Part shown: positions 1 through 9,100 of the stretch, in pieces
Position numbering within the stretch: position 1 is the first letter of the stretch
Layout of the letters: the number at the start of each line of letters is the position of its first letter
NCBI GenBank assembly: GCA_905221605.1
Contig: CAJNDS010000779.1
Span: 1,190,001-1,254,000, forward strand
DNA: 64,000 nucleotides
Reading direction: 5' to 3'
DNA from: Symbiodinium natans
Taxonomy: Eukaryota > Sar > Dinophyceae > Suessiales > Symbiodiniaceae
The notes under the pieces: model-generated
Database searches by the model: none
What the model was told of the DNA's origin: nothing
Seen by the model: only the letters and a program-made list of their open reading frames with translations
Position numbers and translations under genes: made by a program

Positions 1-650
1 CAAAGCCTCTTTATCGCATGCTGAAAGACAGCGAACCCGAAGCCCGATTTTGAAGCTTGCACTGCAGGGTTCGTGGCTTCTGGGATTCGGGGTTCAGGGA
101 TGGAGGCTTTCAGGTTCGTTTCGAGCCACGTGGCAGCGGCTTCATTGCAGGTTCAATACTGTAAGGCATCCCAGTGAAGATCTTGAGTTTCAATGTGGGT
201 GGTCGTGATTCCGCGCTGCTGGGCCACGAGCAAAGCAGATCAAGCCCCCGTCACAGTTCCCTGCGGAGTGGCCAGAAGGTCAGCTGGGCGGGTGGCCAAA
301 AACTCTAAAGGGTTGAGGCCCTAAATTGTACTATTGTGGCTGAGTCGCATGAGAGCGTGGGCAGTGCGGCTGGCAACAAACCACAAACCCTAAACACTCA
401 AACCCAAAGTCGCGATAAACCACTGGAACCAAGCTGAAAGATGCCACAGCCAAGTCCAACACCCTACTATAGGGGCCTTAATTAGTCGAGTTTGAAAGAG
501 ACCATAACGGATAATTATTCCGCGCCCTAAATTAAGAAAGGTTTAGGGTTATCATGGTATAATTATGAAGGGACCACAACGGAATGCTGTCATAGTAGAA
601 TTATAAAGAGGCCATAACGGAATGCTGTTATTGATTTTTCCGAGCCCTGT
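1..650. other. Intergenic or intronic sequence, no gene seen
   Basis: No convincing coding segment was found. The part at about 468-645 has short AT-rich motifs (TATAGGGGCCTTAATTAG, AATTATTCCG, GGACCATAACGG) that recur in the TATAGGGGCC repeat family at 10389, 13385, 29795, 30270 and 62735. It is probably a decayed or nested copy of that family. Confidence 0.5.
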
Positions 651-709
651 GCCCTAAACCCTAAACCCTAAACCCTAAACCCTGAACCCTGAACCCTAAA
701 CCCTAAACC
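651..709. repeat. CCCTAAA telomere-type tract, retrotransposon target
   Basis: Degenerate CCCTAAA/CCCTGAA copies run directly into the 5' LTR. The last five bases before the LTR (AAACC, 705-709) are repeated just after the 3' LTR (6067-6071), so the element appears to have inserted into an existing telomere-type tract. Confidence 0.85.
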
Positions 710-866
710 ACTTGTAGGGAACCATCTAGCCTGTATCGGTTGTATAGCCAACTCTATGGGTGCGCGAAGCCGAGCAGCTGTTCAAACCGTAGCTACCAAG
801 CCTGAAAGGTAGCAAAATGAAGCCTTCCGTGGTGACATGTTTTCTGCTACTCCTTGTCTTCGGACT
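710..866 (+). repeat. 5' LTR
   Basis: 157 bp. It matches 5902-6066 except for two C/T differences and an 8-bp segment absent here. It contains an ATG at 817 followed by a hydrophobic, signal-peptide-like coding stretch that runs to the LTR end. The exact LTR edges are inferred from where the two copies stop matching. Confidence 0.9.
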
Positions 867-1422
867 TGGTAGCGGGGCTCATGCTCCGTTGCCAGGGCCG
901 ACTTGGGAAGTGGCATCATCTCGCCTACACCGGCGGATGCGGCTGCACGGCGCAGCACAGTTTCGATCGTGGACCAGGTGGAGCAAGCCAGACGGTACAC
1001 CCTTTTCTCCACATCTACCTGGCCGCGGTCCCCGGAATTCGCGTGAAAGCACGCCATACATGACGCCCTTTTGGTATTCTCATCACGAGATGTATGCCAC
1101 CGAGCCCTTTACACCGGACTGGGTCGACGAATGGAGCGGGCACGTATACGGCGACGCGCAACCGGACCCGGACGCTACGATCGGCTACTCCGCCACGGCT
1201 TTTGCAGAAGCGGGCAACCTTCTGCCCCAGCAAAATCGCTTGAGCGCAATTGGCGGCGGACAGGAAAGATGTGGCCTACGGGTCTTTCCATTCGTGTCCG
1301 TCCCCAATGTGCTCCTGATTCTGCTGGGACAGATGGTGGCCATTTGCAAAGGCCTTTGTCACTGGGGACAGCGAGCACACTGCAGCCACAGCTGCAACAG
1401 TAGCATCACCCCCACCCTCTAA
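817..1422 (+). CDS. LTR-initiated leader ORF with signal-peptide-like start, function unknown
   Basis: This 201-codon open frame starts inside the 5' LTR. Residues 1-20 (MKPSVVTCFLLLLVFGLGSG) have a basic residue followed by a Leu/Val/Phe core, as in a signal peptide. The rest is not recognised and lies upstream of gag in a different frame. The same start codon and hydrophobic stretch are kept in the 3' LTR, where the frame soon meets telomere-type repeat. It could be a genuine leader product or a fortuitous frame over the 5' untranslated region. Confidence 0.35.
   Translation: MKPSVVTCFLLLLVFGLGSGAHAPLPGPTWEVASSRLHRRMRLHGAAQFRSWTRWSKPDGTPFSPHLPGRGPRNSRESTPYMTPFWYSHHEMYATEPFTPDWVDEWSGHVYGDAQPDPDATIGYSATAFAEAGNLLPQQNRLSAIGGGQERCGLRVFPFVSVPNVLLILLGQMVAICKGLCHWGQRAHCSHSCNSSITPTL
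867..880 (+). other. Candidate primer binding site
   Basis: TGGTAGCGGGGCTC follows the LTR directly. It begins with TGG, as expected for pairing with a tRNA 3' CCA end, and TGGTAGC resembles sites complementary to a methionine tRNA 3' end. The tRNA identity is an inference. Confidence 0.6.
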
Positions 1423-1498
1423 GACTATAAGTGACCCTAGTCTTGGTTCTTTTCTGGGTTTCGCTAGGGGGTTAAGCAGGCCGCAGGGTTTAGCTCTA

Positions 1499-3086
1499 GT
1501 GGCTTTTTCTCTTATCATAGTGGGTTGGGGTGCAGCGTTCATGCACATGATTCCCGGCAGTGCAGTTCCCAGGATGCCCCCGGCATGGTCCCCGGACATG
1601 GCCCACAGATATCCCTTCCGTCACTGGGCCCAGGATGTCCTCACATGGTCCATCGCGGCAGAGGGTGATCCTTCGCGAAAGGCGGCTCTCCTGACTATGA
1701 GCCTCAAGGGAACTGCCTACGAGTTTTGCCGTACCATACCGCCTATGACCCTCATACACGGGGGGGCCATAAATGGCCATCATGTAGACCCACTCACATA
1801 CATCATGCATGCCTTGGCCGAGCGATTTGCTGACCTGGGTGAAGAACTGAGGTTGACCAGTATCACAGACCTGTTTAACTTTAGTCGCCAAGGCAATGAA
1901 AGGATCGACGAATTAATCACCCGGTTTGACTTGATTCGTCAACGCTCTTTTGATCTGGGACAGCTCACGATGTCAATCACCGGACTAGTATAATTTTTTT
2001 GCGCGCCTGCGAAGTCAACGACTCGGAGCTGTTGCAGCTTCTGTTGCTTCTCCAGGGTAGATTCCCTAATGATGAACAGGAGTTCCAGGTCCTGAAGACC
2101 CAGCTCCGTAGGATGGGACACTTAGTGGAACACTCTCCAGGTAGCATAGCTGCAGCCCTAAGAGGACGTAACTCCCAACCCGCATACCTCGCCACGGACC
2201 CCAGTGTCAGCGCTGCCGAGCACCTTGCATGGCTCACGGGGCAGCCGAGCAGTCCAGCAGCGCCGCCGCTAGTTGGGGTTATGGGGGAGATGAGTTCGGT
2301 TCGGGGTTGCAGTTCGAGGTCCAGCAACAGAGTGCCTTCCTTGCTGATCTCGAGTCTGACGGGACCACCGACACGGACACTGCATCATCGACCGGCCACA
2401 CTGAGGTCCCGAGTGCCACTCCCGAGGGTTGGACAGATGAGGCGTCGTTGCAAGAACATCTGTTCTGGTCCTACAGCCGCGCAAAGGCCACCTGGCGAAA
2501 GTACATGGGTCGTCCCACGCGCGCTGTGCGCCGCTTCACCAGGCGGTACATCAGCCGGCAGAGTGGCAAGGGCAAAGGGAAGAACAGAAACGGCAGGCGG
2601 CCAAATGTTGCAGCATTCCTTGCCTCTCTAGACGACGAGGAGGTAGCCATGATGTTCCCGGGCTTCAAGGGAAGAAAGGGCAAGGGCCGGGGCAAGCGCT
2701 CCAATGGCAAGGGCAAGGGTCGAGCCCGCAATCCGCTCGGCAAGGATGGTCAAAGGATGCGATGCTTTAGATGCGGGAGCGAAAATCACTTGAGCCGTGA
2801 GTGCCACCTCCCGCGCACCGATGGGCATCAGCATCAAGTCAGCACAGCAGGCGCTGCCCCTAATCCAAATTTCTATGCCAGCACTGGCGTAGCTGACGAG
2901 ATCCCTGCCCAAGGCCCTTTGGCAGATTTTGTGTTCATGGCCGTGACCAGGCAGCCGGGGACACAGACAGTTCCTGGTCTTTTGCCACAGACAACGATGC
3001 GTGGGCCACCTATCTGCGCACACTTCAGGACCACCCGTGGTGTCCTGAAGCGTAGAAGCCACCTCAAATGTGGAGCAACGCGCTAG
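1499..3086 (+). pseudogene. gag: Copia gag region with CCHC zinc knuckle, frameshifted
   Basis: The capsid-like part is in frame 2 to about 1990 (the stretch LTMSLKGTAYEFCRTI resembles copia gag). It continues in another frame from 1999, then from 2229 to 3086 in a third frame. The third frame has a Lys/Gly/Arg-rich basic region followed by a CX2CX4HX4C zinc knuckle at 2763-2804 (CFRCGSENHLSREC). At least two frameshifts break the reading frame. Gag would package the element RNA; this copy cannot make an intact protein without frameshifting. Confidence 0.8.
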
Positions 3087-3906
3087 CTGACAGCGTGATG
3101 GATGGCCTCAGCCTCTTATGCGCAGCCGAACAACTCACCCAAGCCTTTCCCTCAGCTGCTGTGGGGCAAGGGAAACCGCGCCGCCAACCGAGGTGCCTGG
3201 CGAGGAGTGGTGGAGGAAGTGCCCCGGATGCCGCGGACGCCAAAATCAGCACGATGACCGGCACAACCGCGTCCCAGGCCAATGCAAGTACCCCCGCTCT
3301 GAAAGCATATCCTGGAAATGTGAGGGTTGCCGTTTTCACAGACCGCGTGGACACCCCACTCACACCATGGGGCCAGATTGCAAGCAGAACGCAAGGGTGT
3401 CCCACGCCGAGGCAGGCACCCACGAGCCCCAGCTCGCAAAGCTGTTGATGATCCTTCTCGTGATCTACAGGCGCAACTCCCTGATGGTACGGATCTTGGC
3501 CAACTTGAGGAAGATACAGCTGCGGGTTCCTGAGCCCAAAGACGCTTCTTCCAGTGCAGCCCTCCCTTCGGATGTGGAGGAAGCGGACTACGCGCCTTCA
3601 GACGCGGAAAACGCAGCTCCGGCAGCAGCGTCTGCAGCTCCCTCTGATCTGCCCGCTCCAGCAGAAATATGCAGAAAGCCTGCGCCTCGCAACCGCAGGG
3701 TCTTTCGTGAGGCAGGCGTAGGACACGAAGTCCCCTCGGACTGGACTCGGTTTGATATAAGCCGCTCCATGCGCGTTCTCCGGGATGGAAATGAGAGGGC
3801 TATCCGTACCGAACTACGTAAGCTACCACTGTTCACGCCAGGCCTTGGAGCAAATCCTCAAAGCAGCGGGCGTTCCCCAGCGTATCGTAGCGTACGTGCC
3901 CGATAG
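3002..3906 (+). pseudogene. Copia protease/pre-integrase remnant
   Basis: A frame at 3002-3052 (WATYLRTLQDHPWCPEA) and a frame at 3118-3906 with Cys pairs (CPGCRG, CEGC) and an acidic-Ala linker fit the region between gag and RT in dinoflagellate copia elements. A pre-integrase-like helix (QALEQILKAAGVPQ) lies in another frame at about 3839-3890. No aspartic protease DTGA/DSGA motif and no D,D-35-E integrase core were found. The interval between this fragment and RT is far too short for an integrase, which suggests an internal deletion. Confidence 0.6.
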
Positions 3907-3924
3907 GGCCCCGAAAACGCCCAC

Positions 3925-5055
3925 GTGCCATATTTCGAACCAGTCGACCCTTGTACTACCGCCGTACTGGACCCTTGCGTGCACTACCAGTCTGCTCAAG
4001 TTGCCACTAGTCACTACGGTTCCCTAGACTACCATGACCTAGCAGGGAATAAGTGTGTAGAACTGTGGTTTACTAAGGGTATGGCCAAAATTGTTGGGGA
4101 TGATAGCGGTTTGGTGCCTGATGAAACGTATGCTTTAAGAGTTTATGCCACGGGCTATCGCCAAGCAGTCATCCAAAGGGAAACCGACCTGCTGACCCCT
4201 CAAGACATGCAAAAGAATCAGCCCATGGTGGCAGCAGCTGCTTTGGAGGAGCTGCAAACATGGAACAAGTACAAGTGTTTCAAAGGGGTGCCTAGAGCCA
4301 CTGCAAAAAACGTCATGGACAGCAAGTTCGTGGCAAAATGGAAAATGGTTCAAGACGCGCAGGGCAAGGAGCAACGGATCGTCAGGATGCGACTTGCGCT
4401 GCGTGGTTTTAAGGACCTCCGAGAGGGCCTTGAAAATTTTGCAGCAACAGGATCCCGGCAGTCACAGCGGCTGCTGAGCTCCGAGGTAGCCTGCCATCCG
4501 GGATGGAAACTGGTTGCTGTAGATGTAGCCAAAGCCTTTCTGCAGGGCATGACATACCAAGAAATGTGTAAGCTCACGGGAGAAGCCGAGCATGAGGTCC
4601 ATTTTGATCTGCCAGCTCGTGAGGCTGAGTACCTTAAGCAAGTGCCAGGCTTCGAAGGTTTTGACCCTCGCAAGGAGACGCTAAAGTGCTTGAAGCCTGG
4701 TACGGGGTGCCGTGATGCGCCCCGTGCTTTTGCTCTAAAGCTCGCACAGTGCACCCGGTCCAAGAAGATCGGTCTTCAGCCTTCCTTGTACGACTCCGAA
4801 TTGGAATATAAGCACGTAGGCGGCCCCCTCGTGCTCATTCTTGTAAAACACGTCGATGACCTCAAGATCGCCGGGGAGCCTCGCGAAGTGGATGCGTTGG
4901 TAGCACACCTTGAGTCCGGTTTTGGCAAACTAGCCTACCTGCGGCTTGACACATGTCAGGCACAGCGATGGCAGCATCGAGATGAACCAGGATGCGTACT
5001 TGGCAGCCATGCGGCCTATACAGCATCCAGAGCTAACAGGCAGGGCCAGCAATGA
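3925..5055 (+). pseudogene. Copia reverse transcriptase (RVT_2 type)
   Basis: The RT core is visible: the first catalytic aspartate in VAVDVAKAFLQG (about 4511-4546) and the VDD catalytic pair in VKHVDDLKIAG (about 4840-4872). Upstream, the tail ALEELQTWNKYKCF and AKWKM is typical of the RT N-terminus in copia elements. The frame is lost at about 4940-4970, where the RNase H frame starts, so a frameshift separates RT from RNase H. RT would copy the element RNA into DNA in the virus-like particle. Confidence 0.85.
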
Positions 5056-5842
5056 GCCGTGTACGCCAACTGTGCACGGCCTGTTTCAGAGCCTTCTTGG
5101 CGCAGTTGCATACAGCCTGCTTTCGCAAGCGTGGGCTGCCGTGTTTGTGGTGGCTCTCCAGCGGCATGCTGCTGCGCCCACCAATCTGCATGTAAGGCGC
5201 CTGAACCTTCTGTTGGCCGCCCTTCAAAAGCAGAAAGCAAAGCTGCACTTTCCGGCCATGACTTGCGCACGCCGTATAGTCGTTTTTTCTGATGCGTCCT
5301 TCAGCAAAGAAAATGAACAGAAAGGCTACGGCGTGCGTGGGGCTGTGTTTTTGCGCATGGGCACTTTCAACGGCCAGGAGTGCTGCCATTTCTTAGAGGC
5401 TCACTCGCAGAGCTTGAAGCTGGTCACCCGCAGCACCTTTGCTGCCGAAACACTGGCAGCCGTGGGTGCAGTTGACGCCCTTACAGCTCTGTTGGAAACC
5501 CTCCAGGAAGTGGCTTGCGGCACACTGACCATTGCAACTGCTCGTGCCCCAAGAGAGCAGGGCGACTTTGCTTTTACCTCCGAACTTTGTATAGACGCCA
5601 TGAATCTGTACTACGTGCTATCAGCGGCATATCCCAAGTTACCAGCCGAGAAGGCTCCATTCATACATATAGCCTGGCTGCGGGACTTTATCCGCGTTAA
5701 GATCCCCAAAGTAATATCTTGGGTTGACACTAGGAACATGCTGGCTGATGGCTTAACCAAGGGCAAGGTTGATCGTACAGCATTGCTAAATGCAATGAAG
5801 GGTGTTGTGAAACTAACACACCCGAAAACTTCTACCAGGTAG
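4946..5842 (+). pseudogene. Copia RNase H domain
   Basis: The segment opens with the RT connection motif (SIEMNQDAYLAAM) and contains the four acidic RNase H positions in order: VFSDASF, TFAAETLAA, LCIDAMN and WVDTRNMLADGLTKG. These are characteristic of Ty1/copia RNase H. It is intact in itself and ends with a stop at 5840-5842, 60 bp before the 3' LTR. It is called a pseudogene because it is frameshifted from RT. Confidence 0.85.
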
Positions 5843-5901
5843 GGCACTGCATGCAGTTAACGACTTTCTGTACAGCACAGCAAACTCGACGAGCACACCC
5901 G

Positions 5902-6066
5902 ACTTGTAGGGAACCATCTAGCCTGTATGGCTGTATCGGTTGTATAGCCAACTCTATGGGTGCGCGAAGCCGAGCAGCTGTTCAAACCGTAGTTACCAAG
6001 CCTGAAAGGTAGCAAAATGAAGCCTTCCGCGGTGACATGTTTTCTGCTACTCCTTGTCTTCGGACT
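5902..6066 (+). repeat. 3' LTR
   Basis: 165 bp copy of the 5' LTR with 8 extra bases near position 5930. No clear purine-rich tract precedes it (upstream reads CGACGAGCACACCCG), which is unusual for a copia element. Confidence 0.9.
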
Positions 6067-6106
6067 AAACCCCAAACCCTAAACCCTAAACCCTAAATCC
6101 TAAACC
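6067..6106. repeat. CCCTAAA tract upstream of an exon
   Basis: This tract continues the one interrupted by the retrotransposon and ends 11 bp before the exon acceptor at 6117. Confidence 0.85.
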
Positions 6107-6117
6107 GTCTGAACCAG

Positions 6118-6196
6118 GGGCCATCTACAGCGACCTCAGCTTCGTGCAACGTGGGGGGCGCCTCACTCTCCGCAGCTGTGGCGCCACACGGGGAGG
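6118..6196 (+). CDS. Beta-helix coil exon 1
   Basis: Reads [20 protein letters not shown], then CGATRGG. The acceptor is CCAG before GGG. The exon ends GGGAG before GC, the same end used by the other coil exons. CCCTAAA lies upstream and TTTAGGG (6240) downstream. Confidence 0.6.
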
Positions 6197-9100
6197 CCCC
6201 GAAACTTCCAGGACTTGGAATGACCCTTAGAACAACAAGGTTTAGGGTTTAGGGTTTAGGGTGCAGGGAGTCTGGCTCGCCCCGCATGTCCCCGAAACGC
6301 CTGCAGATGCTGCGCAGCGGCTGTTGCGTGAAAGCCCCCAGGTCTCCGAAGTCAGGGGTACCTTGTTGGGGTCCTCTAAAGGGAATCCTACTATTTGGGG
6401 GTCTATAAGGGGTCCCTAATTTCGTAAACCCCCAAGTTGTTCCAATACCCTGAAGTTCTGATTCTCGGCCACCGTGGACCTGAGACTGAGTTCTGGGCAC
6501 ATGGTTTGGAATTTGTTGTTTAGGGTTTAGGGTTTAGGGTTTAGGGTTTAGGGTTTAGGGTTTAGGGTTTAGGGTTTAGGGTTTCTTTTCGTCGGCAGCA
6601 GTCCTTCATTGCATGCATGCGAGAGTCCCAGTAGTTGTACCTCACCAGCTTCACGCGTGTCACACAAGTCTCCCTTGAGACCTCGCACGGCTACGTCTCA
6701 GCAGCAAGAAGGCAGAACAAAACGTGGTAGGTGCATGGCACCGAAGACATGTATTATGTATATATATATATATGTATAATGATTGTATATACCTGTATAT
6801 ATATCTTGTATATGTATATATAGATATTGTAGATGTAAATATATACATACAATATATATATGTATATATGTATATATGTATATATGTATATATGTATATA
6901 TGTATATATGTATATATGTATATATGTATATATGTATATATGTATATATGTATATATGTATATATGTATATATGTATATATGTATATATGTATATATGTA
7001 TATATGTATATATGTATATATGTATATATGTATATATGTATATATGTATATATGTATATATATGTATATATGTATATATGTATATATGTATATATGTATA
7101 TATGTATATATGTATATATGTATATATATATATACACATATAAACGTGTATATCATATCTGTATATCTTCTCCCAGCGGAGTGGGGACCAAAGAGAGCAG
7201 GACAGACAGAGTGAGGGAGAGAGAGGGACACACACAGACATATGCACGCATATGCACACTATCTACATATATGTAGTCGATCGACGGATAGATGGAAACG
7301 CTCCTGGATCTGGACCGAAACCATGGCCAAAGAACCGACAACAAAGAGTGGAGCCCTGTCAGCCTATAGAGGCCTGTAAGAGCCCAAGGTAAATGCCGGA
7401 GGCCTGTAAACCCTCGCAGCCCTGCATAGCCCGGGCAGGTGGGATCTCCATTCGTGAGGGTGGTTTCAACATCTCAGACGGCCACTTCGAATGCGAATCG
7501 TGCACAGCCGAGTATTTCGGAGGCACAGGTTCTTGGTCTCCTGCATGCAAGGTAATCTTGAAGCCATGCAAAGTTCAAGTTCTTAAGTGCCCGGTGGCGT
7601 TTGCTCATGAACTTACGGCTGTTCTACGATGCAGCCCTACAGCAGGGGGTTCAGAGTTTGGACCTTGTGCAGGTGCCGTGTACGTGCAGAACAACATCTT
7701 CGAGATCGGCGGTGGAAACGTGTCCATACGGAATGCATCCGCAGGAGAGAGTGGAGGCTTGTGCTTCTCACTCCTAGATTCTGGTGCCACTGACTCTGCG
7801 CCCCGATGCAGCGATTGTTGTGAAGGACATCTTCGGGACGGTGTGAGTAAGTCATACTTGTGTGCGAGGTGGATGCATTGTTTTAAACTAGATGTAACCG
7901 TCGGCAGCACTGAAACTGCAAACTCTAGCCGTTAGACAAGCCAGACCCTGCACGAACCCTGAACTCCTGAACCGCTTGGTCAAGAGATGACGCAAGCTCT
8001 GTTCTCGGGTTCGTGGCCTGACTGCGAAGCCCAAAACATGGAGTATATGGGCGGGGGTACACACAGGGTTGGTCATTTTCGTCGTCGGAATCGGGTGAGG
8101 GGAAAGGACAAAAATGGATTCCCTGGCGCAGAATTTTAAGAAACTGGCCCACCCACAGAAGGTTCCCCCAAGTTTCTTTGCTAGAAGGCAACCGCGAGTC
8201 GCCCAAAATCCCCGGATCTTGGTGCTAGGTGTACTTGTCGCTCCAGTCCTCAGCGCACGTGAGGGTGAAATTGTCCATAGCCTCCTCGTCCGACCGATCG
8301 GGAATTTGCGGCTTTGCTTCTGTTTCATCGTTTTCCGAAGGCCTTTTGCTTGATGCCCTGCATACCCAGTTCGCTAGGTAGGTTGCAAACATCCAACACA
8401 TCTCAAACACAATAATGGCAAGAATGCAGCAATCCTCAAGGCCTTCTTTGTTCGCTCCTGCGTCTGGAAGGTGGAATAATGGCCCAAAATGGGGCATTAC
8501 AGCGTGGTGGGCGATTGCTGTTAGACGACTGCCACAGTGACCACGCTGGAGGTGGCTGGGTGTAGGGTTTGTGGTTCAGGTGGTGGGAGGGGCGAGGGCG
8601 GTATGGCGACTTCATTGGGCATTAGGAGCCTAAACCCTAAACCCTAAACCCTAAACCCGGAACTGTAGGGTAAAGGGCCCGGGACGCTTTCCGCGGGCCG
8701 GCCCGAGCTCGTGTTTATCTGGCAAAGAGGTCGCGTGTTCACGGGCCATGGCCCCAGCATGTCTGCGCAGGTCTACTGTGCCGGCTCAAACACTCTAGTG
8801 AGGGCCTCCTCCCAGCTCCTCACTCGCAATGCGTGGTAAAAGAAGTGTGGCCCCATCAAGATCACTGGCTTCGTGCATGCTCCTAGCATGTGCCTTTGCG
8901 TGGGCGTTTCAACCACCAACGGTTTTCCTTGCTCCGCATGCTGCCCTGGCGCGCCGCCGGGGAGACACTGTGTATTCGAGCACGCGTCGGGCTTGGGACG
9001 ATGGTATCCCAGACCCTTGGTAGCTGAGTGGTACTTGACTTAATAGCATAACACTACATTCATTCTAACAAACTAACATAAAACATAAACACTATACTAA

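Larger units (their letters stand above)
705..6071 (+). mobile_element. Ty1/copia-type LTR retrotransposon, degenerate
   Basis: Near-identical direct repeats at 710-866 and 5902-6066 bound a polyprotein-like interior in the order gag, CCHC knuckle, pre-integrase fragment, RT, RNase H. That order, with RNase H last, is the Ty1/copia arrangement. A candidate 5-bp target duplication (AAACC) flanks it, although both flanks are CCCTAAA repeat and a chance match is possible. The LTRs differ by two substitutions and one 8-bp indel, so insertion is fairly recent. The interior has several frameshifts and no recognisable protease or integrase catalytic core. The copy is therefore probably non-autonomous. 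Confidence 0.9.

Noticed and set aside
775-815. Dinoflagellate spliced-leader relict in the LTR (CCGTAGC...)
   Set aside because: Only CCGTAGC matches well and the rest of the leader is not conserved; too short to support.
6660-7276. Overlapping open frames of Tyr/Ile/His/Cys repeats on both strands
   Set aside because: They only translate the TATATG microsatellite; open in several frames and both strands with no other content.
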